Of a DNA stretch of 64,000 nt, positions 57,442 to 64,000 are shown piece after piece. The DNA lies in assembly GCF_900088415.1 (NCBI RefSeq), contig NZ_FLLQ01000003.1:310001-374000 (forward strand), in the 5' to 3' direction. Numbering within the stretch: the first letter of the stretch is position 1; each line of letters opens with the position of its first letter. The DNA is from Vibrio mediterranei (GTDB lineage: Bacteria > Pseudomonadota > Gammaproteobacteria > Enterobacterales > Vibrionaceae). The notes beneath the pieces are model-generated. The model saw only the letters and a program-made list of their open reading frames with translations, did not search any database and was not told where the DNA came from. The translations under genes were made by a program, and so were the position numbers.

Positions 57442-58437
57442 TTAGAAGTTACACGTGTTGTCAGACATGTAGTCGTGAACTTCGATCTTGCCAGCGATGA
57501 TGTCCGCTTGAAGCGTATCTAGGTATGCTTTCATTTCAGGTGTGATTAGGTCTTTGTTGTACTCGTCGTAAGCCCACTCAACTGCGCCTTCTTTTAGGCC
57601 AAGTACTTTGATGCCTGCTTCCCAAGTACCGTTTTCAGCGTCGTCCCAAGTATTGTATGCAGCAACACCGACTTTCTTAACCATAGATGTCAGCATAGTG
57701 CCTGGTTGAAGGTGGTTTTGGTTTGAGTCAACACCGATTGCGTATTTACCAGCATCTTTAGCTGCTTGGTATACACCCATGCCAGTACCGCCAGCTGCTG
57801 CGTAGATAACGTCAACGCCTTTAGAGAATTGAGATTTAGCAAGCTCTGAACCTTTCGCTGGGTCAGCGAAGGCTGCTGGAGTAGAACCTGTCATGTTTTG
57901 GAATGTTTCGATTTCTGGGTTCGCGTATTGTGCACCTTGACGGTAGCCACATTCGAACTTACGAATCAATGGGATATCCATGCCACCAACAAAACCTACT
58001 TTGCCAGTTTTAGAAGCTTTTGCTGCCAACGCACCTACAAGGAAAGAACCTTCGTGCTCTTTAAAGACGATAGATTGAACGTTTGGCTTATCAACGACCA
58101 TATCGATGATGGTAAATTGAATATCAGGGAATTCAGTGGCAACTTTTTCTACAGCTGATGCCATGTTGAAGCCAACAGCAACAATAGGAGTGAAGCCACG
58201 GCTTGCCAAGCGACGAAGGCCTTGCTCACGTTGCGCTTCGTTTTGAGGTTCAAATTCACGAACTTTAATGCCTTTGTCTGCATTAAATACTTTTACACCG
58301 TTCTGGAAAACAGCTTCGTTGAATGATTTGTCAAATTTACCGGCTGTATCGTATACCACTGCTGGTTTCGCTGCGAATGCACCAAATGAAGCTACTGCTA
58401 CTGCGAGCGCAGACATTTTTAGAATAGTTTTTTTCAC
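57442..58437 (-). CDS. BMP-family nucleoside-binding lipoprotein/periplasmic protein
   Basis: A 331-residue solute-binding protein of the BMP (PnrA/Med) family. The N-terminal KKTILKMSALAVAVASFGAFA is a signal peptide without a lipobox cysteine, so the protein is periplasmic. The mature part has DTAGKFDKSFNEAVFQNG and GVDSNQNHLQPGTMLTSM, the ligand-binding loops of the family. Known members bind purine or pyrimidine nucleosides. The start is GTG at 58437 with AAGGGAA 7 bases upstream; an upstream extension of 49 codons is not family sequence. Confidence 0.9.
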   Translation of the reverse strand: MKKTILKMSALAVAVASFGAFAAKPAVVYDTAGKFDKSFNEAVFQNGVKVFNADKGIKVREFEPQNEAQREQGLRRLASRGFTPIVAVGFNMASAVEKVATEFPDIQFTIIDMVVDKPNVQSIVFKEHEGSFLVGALAAKASKTGKVGFVGGMDIPLIRKFECGYRQGAQYANPEIETFQNMTGSTPAAFADPAKGSELAKSQFSKGVDVIYAAAGGTGMGVYQAAKDAGKYAIGVDSNQNHLQPGTMLTSMVKKVGVAAYNTWDDAENGTWEAGIKVLGLKEGAVEWAYDEYNKDLITPEMKAYLDTLQADIIAGKIEVHDYMSDNTCNF

Positions 58438-58592
58438 GATCAATTCCCTTGTAGTGTCGAATGATAGAGCATCATTGACGATTCGATAGGCTAGGCTCAT
58501 TCCAGTTTTTAGGTGCCTAGAAAATGGTCGTATGTAAACGACACAGAAATGACGATAGAGACAATTTGTGTGGTTTACAAACAATAGGCAAC

Positions 58593-58608
58593 ATTTTATC
58601 GTTTGCGT
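58593..58608 (-). promoter_or_regulatory. PurR/CytR-type operator candidate before the BMP gene
   Basis: Minus-strand reading ACGCAAACGATAAAAT matches 9 of 11 conserved positions of the E. coli PurR box ANGCAANCGNTTNCNT. Confidence 0.45.
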
Positions 58609-58715
58609 ATATGAAAAAAAACCGCTTCTATCACAGCATTGAGGGGTAAGTCACAACTTAGTGATAAAACTCTAACTATTGCGCTATCCTTTGTAACATA
58701 AGGATTTGAGATAAT

Positions 58716-58736
58716 ATCGATTGCAATCGATTACAT
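58716..58736 (+). promoter_or_regulatory. PurR/CytR-type operator candidate with perfect palindrome
   Basis: ATCGATTGCAATCGAT is a perfect 16-bp palindrome. The overlapping 16-mer TTGCAATCGATTACAT (58721-58736) matches 10 of 11 conserved PurR-box positions. It lies 20 bases before the small ORF. Confidence 0.55.
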
Positions 58737-58743
58737 TTATTTA

Positions 58744-58755
58744 GGTAAATTTACC
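58744..58755 (+). promoter_or_regulatory. Palindrome at the ribosome site of the small ORF
   Basis: GGTAAATTTACC is a perfect 12-bp palindrome ending directly at the ATG; its left arm carries the only AGG. It could hide the ribosome site in a hairpin or bind a protein. Confidence 0.5.
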
Positions 58756-58878
58756 ATGGTTGAATTGCTCAAAAAGTGGCTTAAAAAATACGATGATTGG
58801 TGTGCCTCATTAGGACTCACACCAGAGAATAAACGTAGTTGCGTGCCTTACCGAAAAGAGCCAAAAGATGGTGATTGA
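58756..58878 (+). CDS. Conserved-looking 40-residue protein upstream of tatD-like gene
   Basis: A 40-codon ORF that starts MVELLKKWLKKYDDW and contains LGLTPENKRSCVPYRK. It overlaps the tatD-like start by 11 bases, so it is probably translated and coupled. The sequence reminds me of a small uncharacterised gammaproteobacterial family (DUF5363), from memory only. It has a basic amphipathic N-terminal helix, two cysteines and a polar end, and no membrane segment. Function unknown. Confidence 0.6.
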   Translation: MVELLKKWLKKYDDWCASLGLTPENKRSCVPYRKEPKDGD

Positions 58879-59647
58879 TAGCCATTGCCACCTCGATCTA
58901 TTGGCAAAGAAAAAAGACATAAACCAAGTACTATTAGAGGCAGCAAAGGCTCAAGTTGCCGCTATCGTTGTACCTGGTATTAATGAGCAAAATTGGCTGG
59001 CCATAAATAAGTTAGCCAGTGAGCATGCAATGGTGTATTTCGCTTTAGGGTTTCATCCTTTGTTTCTTGAGGAAGTGGATGATGGCTCTATTGCTCGCCT
59101 AGAGCAACGTGTTGCTGAGTTGAAAAACAACCAAAAGTTTGTCGCATTAGGAGAGTGTGGTCTCGACTTCTATCAAGGTAGAGAAAACGAGCTTCTACAA
59201 AAATCACTTCTTAGTGAGCAAATTCGTATTGCCAACCAGTACCAACTACCCATTATTCTTCATTGCAGGAAAGCACACCAAGATCTTATTGCCTTATTGA
59301 AACAGAACCCTCCTCTATATAGTGGCGTTATTCATGGATTCAGTGGCAGCTACCAACAAGCGATGGATTACGTCAATCTCGGTTTAAAAATAGGTGTCGG
59401 TGGTGTCATTACCTACGAAAGAGCGCAAAAAACACGCTCAACTATCATTAATCTTCCACTAGAAAGTTTGTTACTAGAGACGGATGCGCCTGATATGCCT
59501 CTTTATGGATATCAAGGTCAGCCTAATGAGCCCAAAATGGTAAACATGGTTCTATCATCGTTAAACATGCTGAGAAGTGAAAATGAGCAAACGGTTACGT
59601 CACAGCTACTAAAAAATAGCAAATTGACGTTTAATTTTTGTGACTAA
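58868..59647 (+). CDS. yjjV: TatD-family metal-dependent hydrolase (YjjV-like)
   Basis: A 259-residue TIM-barrel hydrolase with the TatD metal ligands: DSHCHLD, the glutamate in GECGLDFY, ILHCRKAH, HGFSGS and ETDAPDMPL. Some TatD proteins are 3'-5' DNases; the true substrate here is not known. In E. coli yjjV is near the deo operon, and here it lies between the nucleoside importer and nupC, which suggests a role in nucleotide or DNA salvage. It overlaps the small ORF by 11 bases. Confidence 0.85.
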   Translation: MVIDSHCHLDLLAKKKDINQVLLEAAKAQVAAIVVPGINEQNWLAINKLASEHAMVYFALGFHPLFLEEVDDGSIARLEQRVAELKNNQKFVALGECGLDFYQGRENELLQKSLLSEQIRIANQYQLPIILHCRKAHQDLIALLKQNPPLYSGVIHGFSGSYQQAMDYVNLGLKIGVGGVITYERAQKTRSTIINLPLESLLLETDAPDMPLYGYQGQPNEPKMVNMVLSSLNMLRSENEQTVTSQLLKNSKLTFNFCD

Positions 59648-59667
59648 ATATGCTGTTAATTGTGAAT

Positions 59668-59683
59668 TCGAAAACGTTTGCAG
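59668..59683 (-). promoter_or_regulatory. PurR/CytR-type operator candidate before nupC
   Basis: Minus-strand reading CTGCAAACGTTTTCGA has a perfect core GCAAACGTTTTC and matches 9 of 11 conserved PurR-box positions (both outer bases differ). Confidence 0.55.
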
Positions 59684-59691
59684 AGATGAAT

Positions 59692-59707
59692 TGTGATCAT
59701 GATCGCA
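59692..59707 (+). promoter_or_regulatory. CRP site before nupC
   Basis: TGTGA-TCATGA-TCGCA matches the CRP consensus TGTGA-N6-TCACA except for one base. A TATAAT at 59780-59785 implies a start near 59792, which puts the site centre near -92.5, an allowed class I position. Confidence 0.65.
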
Positions 59708-59779
59708 AAATGACGTGTATCTTTTATGTGTTCAAGACGAAAGTGTGAGGGGGGTACTACTTTCTTTTCTGTGGGTTTG

Positions 59780-59785
59780 TATAAT
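59780..59785 (+). promoter_or_regulatory. nupC -10 element
   Basis: Consensus TATAAT 68 bases before the nupC ATG; no good -35 is visible at 17 bases, as expected for an activator-dependent promoter. Confidence 0.55.
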
Positions 59786-59852
59786 CGCCCCCGCTTTTGA
59801 GCTTCAAATTTTGTTACACGCCAAATTATTAAATATAAGGAAGTCATAAACT

Positions 59853-61118
59853 ATGAGCCTGTTTATGAGCCTGGTTGGTATGGTTGTACTGATTCTTATC
59901 GCAGTACTTCTATCGGATAACCGCAAAGCTATTAATATCAGAACTGTGGCTGGCGCTTTTGCTATCCAATTTGCACTTGGTGCGTTTGTTCTTTATGTAC
60001 CTTGGGGTCAAGAGATCCTACGTAGCTTCTCTGACGCTGTATCTAGCGTGATTAACTACGGCAACGACGGTACGTCATTCCTATTCGGTGGTCTTGTTTC
60101 TGACAAGATGTTCGAAGTATTCGGCGGCGGCGGTTTCATCTTCGCATTCCGTGTACTACCGACACTGATCTTCTTCTCTGCGCTTATCTCGGTACTTTAC
60201 TACCTAGGTGTAATGCAGTGGGTTATCAAGATTCTTGGTGGCGGTCTGCAAAAAGCACTAGGCACATCTCGTGCGGAATCTATGTCTGCTGCGGCAAACA
60301 TCTTCGTAGGTCAAACTGAGGCTCCACTTGTTGTACGTCCTTTCGTGCCTAAGATGACTCAATCTGAGCTATTCGCTGTAATGTGTGGTGGTCTAGCTTC
60401 TATCGCTGGTGGTGTACTTGCGGGTTACGCGTCAATGGGCGTACCAATCGAGTACCTAGTAGCAGCATCATTCATGGCAGCACCTGGTGGTCTTCTGTTT
60501 GCTAAGATCATCAAGCCAGAAACTGATGAGCCAATTGACCAGCTTCACAGTATGGAAGCGGAAGGTGAAGACAAGCCAGCTAACGTTATCGACGCAGCAG
60601 CGGGCGGTGCATCTGCAGGTCTTCAACTAGCTCTTAACGTAGGTGCAATGCTAATCGCATTCATCGGCCTTATCGCCCTAGTTAACGGTATGCTTGGCGG
60701 CATCGGTGGCTGGATCGGTATGCCAGAACTACGTCTAGAAATGATTCTAGGTTGGATCTTCTCACCACTAGCATTCCTACTAGGTGTGCCATGGTCTGAA
60801 GCGACAATCGCTGGTGAGTTCATCGGTATGAAGACTGTTGCGAACGAATTCGTAGCATACGCGAACTTCGCACCATACTTAGGTGACGCAGCACCAGTTG
60901 TTCTTTCTGAGAAAACTAAGGCAATCATCTCATTCGCTCTATGTGGTTTTGCGAACCTTTCTTCTATCGCAATCCTTCTAGGTGGTCTGGGTAGCCTTGC
61001 GCCTAAGCGTCGTGGTGATATCGCACGCATGGGTGTGAAAGCAGTAATCGCAGGTACGCTATCTAACTTGATGGCAGCAACGATTGCTGGTTTCTGTCTA
61101 AGCCTAGCTGGCATGTAA
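59853..61118 (+). CDS. nupC: Concentrative nucleoside transporter NupC
   Basis: A 421-residue inner-membrane Na+-nucleoside symporter of the CNT family, very close in sequence to the structurally solved V. cholerae CNT as I remember it. It has the re-entrant segment [13 protein letters not shown] with the nucleoside-contacting Gln-Thr-Glu. It also has [13 protein letters not shown] with Asn-Leu-Ser and the family start [17 protein letters not shown] precedes the ATG. It has its own promoter and terminator, upstream of deoC on the same strand. Confidence 0.95.
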   Translation: MSLFMSLVGMVVLILIAVLLSDNRKAINIRTVAGAFAIQFALGAFVLYVPWGQEILRSFSDAVSSVINYGNDGTSFLFGGLVSDKMFEVFGGGGFIFAFRVLPTLIFFSALISVLYYLGVMQWVIKILGGGLQKALGTSRAESMSAAANIFVGQTEAPLVVRPFVPKMTQSELFAVMCGGLASIAGGVLAGYASMGVPIEYLVAASFMAAPGGLLFAKIIKPETDEPIDQLHSMEAEGEDKPANVIDAAAGGASAGLQLALNVGAMLIAFIGLIALVNGMLGGIGGWIGMPELRLEMILGWIFSPLAFLLGVPWSEATIAGEFIGMKTVANEFVAYANFAPYLGDAAPVVLSEKTKAIISFALCGFANLSSIAILLGGLGSLAPKRRGDIARMGVKAVIAGTLSNLMAATIAGFCLSLAGM

Positions 61119-61162
61119 TTGCTCGCGTAAAGGTTATTAGTATATAGACGCCGTATTAAATC

Positions 61163-61197
61163 GCCCCGTAGCAAGAAATTGCTGCGGGGCTTTTTTG
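61163..61197 (+). terminator. Terminator after nupC
   Basis: GCCCCG-TAGCAA / TTGCTG-CGGGGC stem-loop followed by T6. Confidence 0.88.
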
Positions 61198-61273
61198 GTT
61201 TTAGGAGCCAGATAATTCCTAATGAATCGTTACTGGATAAGCGATTCAACGACTGAATGGAAGTTTTTTGAGA

Positions 61274-61289
61274 AGCAAACCGTTTGCGT
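61274..61289 (-). promoter_or_regulatory. PurR/CytR-type operator candidate before deoC
   Basis: Minus-strand reading ACGCAAACGGTTTGCT matches 10 of 11 conserved PurR-box positions and contains the palindromic GCAAAC-C-GTTTGC on the plus strand. Confidence 0.55.
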
Positions 61290-61320
61290 TTTAATCAGCT
61301 CTACCGTTTTGAACGAGAGT

Positions 61321-61335
61321 CCTATACTGTATAGG
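61321..61335 (+). promoter_or_regulatory. Inverted repeat over a possible deoC -10
   Basis: CCTATAC-T-GTATAGG, perfect 7-bp arms around one base. It contains TATACT, a possible -10. The regulator is unknown. Confidence 0.45.
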
Positions 61336-61567
61336 CTACTAAGTAATTCTTTCGTGTTTTCGCGAAGCTTTATGTAGCCAGAGCCAGTTCTCACCAAGAT
61401 AGGAATCAGGTGATTTTAACGAGCAGGTACTGTGCGGTGACAAGGATAGCAATTGGTATTCGGCTTTAACCTAATAGCTGAACCGAGTCTTCAAGGAACC
61501 AAGTCCGTTCATTTATTGCTGACGAGTTTGTCAGGTAATTAATTGAATATATTGACCGGAGATAGAA

Positions 61568-62344
61568 ATGAGCGATTTAAAAGCAGCAGCTCTACGTGCA
61601 CTAAAACTTATGGATCTAACCACGCTAAATGATGACGACACTAATGAAAAAGTGATCGCACTATGTCATGACGCAAAATCGCCAGTGGGTAACACGGCGG
61701 CGATCTGTATTTATCCTCGCTTTATTCCTATTGCAAAGAAAACGCTACGCGAACAAGGTACACCAGAAGTACGTATCGCAACTGTGACTAACTTCCCTCA
61801 CGGTAACGATGACATTGAAATTGCGGTAGCTGAGACTAAAGCAGCTGTTGCATACGGTGCAGACGAAGTGGACGTTGTATTCCCATACCGCGCACTGATG
61901 GCAGGCAACGAAGAAGTAGGCTTCGAACTTGTTAAGCAATGTAAAGAAGCGTGTGGTGATATCCTTCTAAAAGTGATCATCGAAACTGGTGAGCTTAAAG
62001 AAGAAGCGCTTATCAAGAAAGCTTCAGAAATCTGTATCAAAGCAGGCGCGGACTTTATCAAAACATCAACAGGTAAAGTGCCAGTTAACGCTACTCCTGA
62101 GTACGCGCGCATGATGTTAGAAGTGATTCGTGATATGGGCGTTGCTGAGAAAGTTGGCTTCAAGCCAGCAGGTGGCGTTCGTACTGCGGAAGATGCTGCT
62201 GCTTATCTAGCAATGGCTGATGACATTTTAGGTGCAGATTGGGCAGACAACATGCACTACCGCTTTGGTGCCTCTAGCCTTCTAACTAATCTCCTGAATA
62301 CATTAGAAGTAACAGACGAAACTGCAGATCCATCTGCATATTAA
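61568..62344 (+). CDS. deoC: Deoxyribose-phosphate aldolase
   Basis: Splits 2-deoxyribose-5-phosphate to acetaldehyde and glyceraldehyde-3-phosphate, the last step of deoxynucleoside catabolism. The 258-residue class I aldolase has the Schiff-base lysine in FIKTSTGK, a second lysine in [10 protein letters not shown] and the aspartate in [10 protein letters not shown]. First gene of the deoC-deoA-deoB series. GGAG precedes the ATG. Confidence 0.97.
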   Translation: MSDLKAAALRALKLMDLTTLNDDDTNEKVIALCHDAKSPVGNTAAICIYPRFIPIAKKTLREQGTPEVRIATVTNFPHGNDDIEIAVAETKAAVAYGADEVDVVFPYRALMAGNEEVGFELVKQCKEACGDILLKVIIETGELKEEALIKKASEICIKAGADFIKTSTGKVPVNATPEYARMMLEVIRDMGVAEKVGFKPAGGVRTAEDAAAYLAMADDILGADWADNMHYRFGASSLLTNLLNTLEVTDETADPSAY

Positions 62345-62359
62345 TCTGAATCTTTTTGT

Positions 62360-62382
62360 TGGTGGCTGATTTCCAGCCACCA
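62360..62382 (+). promoter_or_regulatory. Hairpin between deoC and deoA
   Basis: GGTGGCTG-ATTTC-CAGCCACC, perfect 8-bp arms extended by T-A, with no T-run. More likely an mRNA-stabilising or partial attenuation element than a full terminator. Confidence 0.55.
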
Positions 62383-62429
62383 CTATTCCCTCTATCCCTA
62401 CAACCCAAGCTTAGACTGGGGAGGTACTA

Positions 62430-63764
62430 ATGTATTTACCACAAGAAATTATTCGTAAAAAACGTGATGGCCAAGAACTAACTGCTGAAGAAATTAACTT
62501 CTTTATCCAAGGTGTTGCCAAGGACACCGTATCTGAAGGGCAGATTGCTGCCTTTGCAATGACCATCTTTTTTAATGAAATGACTATGCCAGAGCGTATT
62601 GCTCTTACATGTGCAATGCGTGATTCTGGCATGGTTATCGATTGGGGCCACATGAACTTCGGTGGTCCGATTGTTGATAAACACTCAACAGGTGGCGTTG
62701 GTGATGTAACATCACTAATGCTTGGTCCTATGATTGCTGCATGTGGTGGCTTTGTACCGATGATTTCTGGTCGCGGTCTGGGTCATACAGGTGGCACGCT
62801 GGACAAACTAGAATCTATTCCTGGCTATGACATTACGCCAACCAATGACGTGTTTGGTGAAGTGACTAAAGACGCTGGTGTAGCGATTATCGGTCAAACT
62901 GGCGATCTTGCGCCGGCTGATAAGCGTGTTTATGCGACTCGTGATATCACTGCAACGGTTGACAATATCTCTCTGATTACTGCGTCTATCTTATCGAAGA
63001 AACTGGCGGCAGGTCTTGAATCACTAGTGATGGATGTAAAAGTCGGTTCTGGTGCTTTCATGCCAACTTATGAAGCATCAGAAGAGTTAGCCAACTCTAT
63101 CGTTGCCGTAGCTAACGGTGCTGGTACTAAGACTACGGCTATCCTTACCGATATGAATCAAGTGCTTGCTTCTTCTGCAGGTAATGCAGTTGAGGTTCGT
63201 GAGGCAGTACAATTCTTGACGGGTGAATACCGCAACCCACGTTTGTATGAAGTGACGATGGCACTTTGTAGCGAAATGTTGGTGCTAGCGAAGTTAGCTG
63301 AGAACACTAAGCAAGCAGAAGCTAAGCTGAATGAAGTACTTGATAACGGTAAGGCGGCTGAGTGCTTTGGCAAAATGGTCAAAGGTTTAGGCGGCCCTGC
63401 AGACTTCATTGAAAACTACGATAATTATCTAGAAAAAGCAGAAATTATCAAGCCAGTATACGCTGACAATGAAGGTATTGTTTCAGCGATGGATACTCGA
63501 GCAATCGGTATGGCTGTAGTTGGCATGGGTGGTGGTCGCCGCGTGGCAACAGATACCATCGACTACGCGGTAGGCTTTGACCAATTTATTCGATTAGGCG
63601 AGACAGCAAGTGCAGACAAGCCACTAGCTGTTATCCATGCGCGTAACGAAGCGCAATGGCAAGAAGCAGCAAATGCATTGAAAGCCGCAATGACAATCGG
63701 TGAGCAAGCTTACGTAGAAACGCCTTGTGTGTACCGCCAGATTCGAGCGGAAGATCTCGCATAA
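62430..63764 (+). CDS. deoA: Thymidine phosphorylase
   Basis: Phosphorolyses thymidine and deoxyuridine to base and deoxyribose-1-phosphate. The 444-residue protein has the family signature near [17 protein letters not shown], the phosphate-site KHSTGGVGD and the usual three-domain length. GGGGAGG lies before the ATG. deoB follows after 15 bases. Confidence 0.97.
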   Translation: MYLPQEIIRKKRDGQELTAEEINFFIQGVAKDTVSEGQIAAFAMTIFFNEMTMPERIALTCAMRDSGMVIDWGHMNFGGPIVDKHSTGGVGDVTSLMLGPMIAACGGFVPMISGRGLGHTGGTLDKLESIPGYDITPTNDVFGEVTKDAGVAIIGQTGDLAPADKRVYATRDITATVDNISLITASILSKKLAAGLESLVMDVKVGSGAFMPTYEASEELANSIVAVANGAGTKTTAILTDMNQVLASSAGNAVEVREAVQFLTGEYRNPRLYEVTMALCSEMLVLAKLAENTKQAEAKLNEVLDNGKAAECFGKMVKGLGGPADFIENYDNYLEKAEIIKPVYADNEGIVSAMDTRAIGMAVVGMGGGRRVATDTIDYAVGFDQFIRLGETASADKPLAVIHARNEAQWQEAANALKAAMTIGEQAYVETPCVYRQIRAEDLA

Positions 63765-63779
63765 GCGTGAGGAGAAATT

Positions 63780-64000
63780 ATGAAACGCGCATTTATTTTA
63801 GTATTAGATTCATTTGGTATTGGCGCAGCAGCCGATGCTGAGCAATTTGGTGATGTAGGCTCAGATACACTGGGTCATATTGCAGAGCAGTGTGCAAAAG
63901 GTTTAGCTGATAACGATCAGCGCAGCGGTGAGCTAAAGCTACCGAATTTGAGCAAGCTCGGCCTAGCCATGGCGCATAAAGAGTCTACAGGTGCTTTGGC
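63780..64000 (+). CDS. deoB: Phosphopentomutase, N-terminal part
   Basis: Cut by the window edge; 73 codons are visible. DeoB converts (deoxy)ribose-1-phosphate to the 5-phosphate, feeding DeoC. The start [20 protein letters not shown] has the first metal-binding aspartate (LDSFGIG), and [13 protein letters not shown] follows. GAGGAG lies upstream of the ATG. A deoD gene probably follows outside the window. Confidence 0.94.
   Translation, partial: MKRAFILVLDSFGIGAAADAEQFGDVGSDTLGHIAEQCAKGLADNDQRSGELKLPNLSKLGLAMAHKESTGAL

Larger units (their letters stand above)
58438..58755. other. Divergent control region, BMP operon / small ORF-tatD
   Basis: About 318 bases without a gene. It contains two PurR-type box candidates (58593-58608 and 58721-58736), the palindrome ATCGATTGCAATCGAT (58716-58731) and the palindrome GGTAAATTTACC (58744-58755). 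No clear full CRP site is seen. Confidence 0.6.
61119..61567 (+). other. nupC / deoC intergenic region with long structured leader
   Basis: About 450 bases without a gene. In order it holds: the nupC terminator; a PurR-type box candidate (61274-61289); the inverted repeat CCTATAC-T-GTATAGG (61321-61335), which includes a TATACT; a TCACC/GGTGA hairpin near 61393-61416; TTCGGCT/AGCTGAA (one G-T pair) near 61459-61482; the direct repeat GAACCGAGTC / GAACCAAGTC (61480-61489, 61496-61505); and CTGAC/GTCAG just before the deoC ribosome site. Confidence 0.55.

Noticed and set aside
60623..61249. Long minus-strand frame opposite nupC (208 codons)
   Set aside because: It lies antisense to a certain gene, has biased composition from the opposite codons and no ribosome site or family resemblance.

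Overview
The window is a gene-dense piece of a Vibrio chromosome, most likely chromosome 1. Three things point there. hlyU sits between nhaR and rpsT. An NptA-type phosphate transporter and a nucleoside carrier very close to the V. cholerae CNT are present. The gene blocks dacB-greA-yhbY-rlmE-ftsH-folP-glmM-secG and murJ-ribF-ileS-lspA-fkpB-ispH are in the order typical of the genus. I see no insertion sequence, prophage, integron cassette, CRISPR array or rRNA operon. All identifications come from reading the sequence and from memory; no database was searched.

Layout. 1-3.0 kb: end of ptsP, a TauE-type exporter, lgt and thyA. 3.1-6.3 kb: an accessory patch with a short-chain dehydrogenase, a small glycine-zipper protein with an acidic tail, an Slp-like lipoprotein and nptA. 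6.7-16.3 kb: nhaR, hlyU, rpsT, then the murJ-to-ispH block. 16.4-17.5 kb: a short MgtE-type magnesium transporter behind a leader that carries a 14-codon ORF. 17.5-36.7 kb: housekeeping core (dacB, greA, yhbY, rlmE, ftsH, folP, glmM, secG, two tRNAs, rimP-nusA-infB-rbfA-truB-rpsO-pnp, nlpI). 36.8-38.6 kb: a MarR regulator with a MATE pump and a shared operator-like repeat. 38.6-45 kb: ubiV-ubiU on one side and ubiT on the other of a GGDEF-EAL protein (RocS-like), then yhbS, holD and rimI. 45.1-51.6 kb: a second accessory patch with an outer-membrane barrel, a second dehydrogenase plus glycine-zipper pair, a TolB-like/TPR protein facing a BamA/TamA-like barrel, and an MFS transporter. 52-53.6 kb: prfC. 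53.6-64 kb: nucleoside uptake and catabolism (BMP-type ABC importer, TatD-family hydrolase, NupC, deoC-deoA-deoB).

The most interesting signals are these: (a) the mgtE leader ORF with D-H-P-P codons and hairpins, in front of a transporter that lacks the CBS sensor domain; (b) four PurR/CytR-type operator-like boxes, one before each transcription unit of the nucleoside cluster, which suggest one regulon joining ABC uptake, NupC, a TatD-type hydrolase and deoCAB; (c) a duplicated module of short-chain dehydrogenase plus glycine-zipper protein with pentapeptide tail repeats, in which one dehydrogenase has lost the catalytic tyrosine; (d) a c-di-GMP enzyme gene embedded in the oxygen-independent ubiquinone locus.
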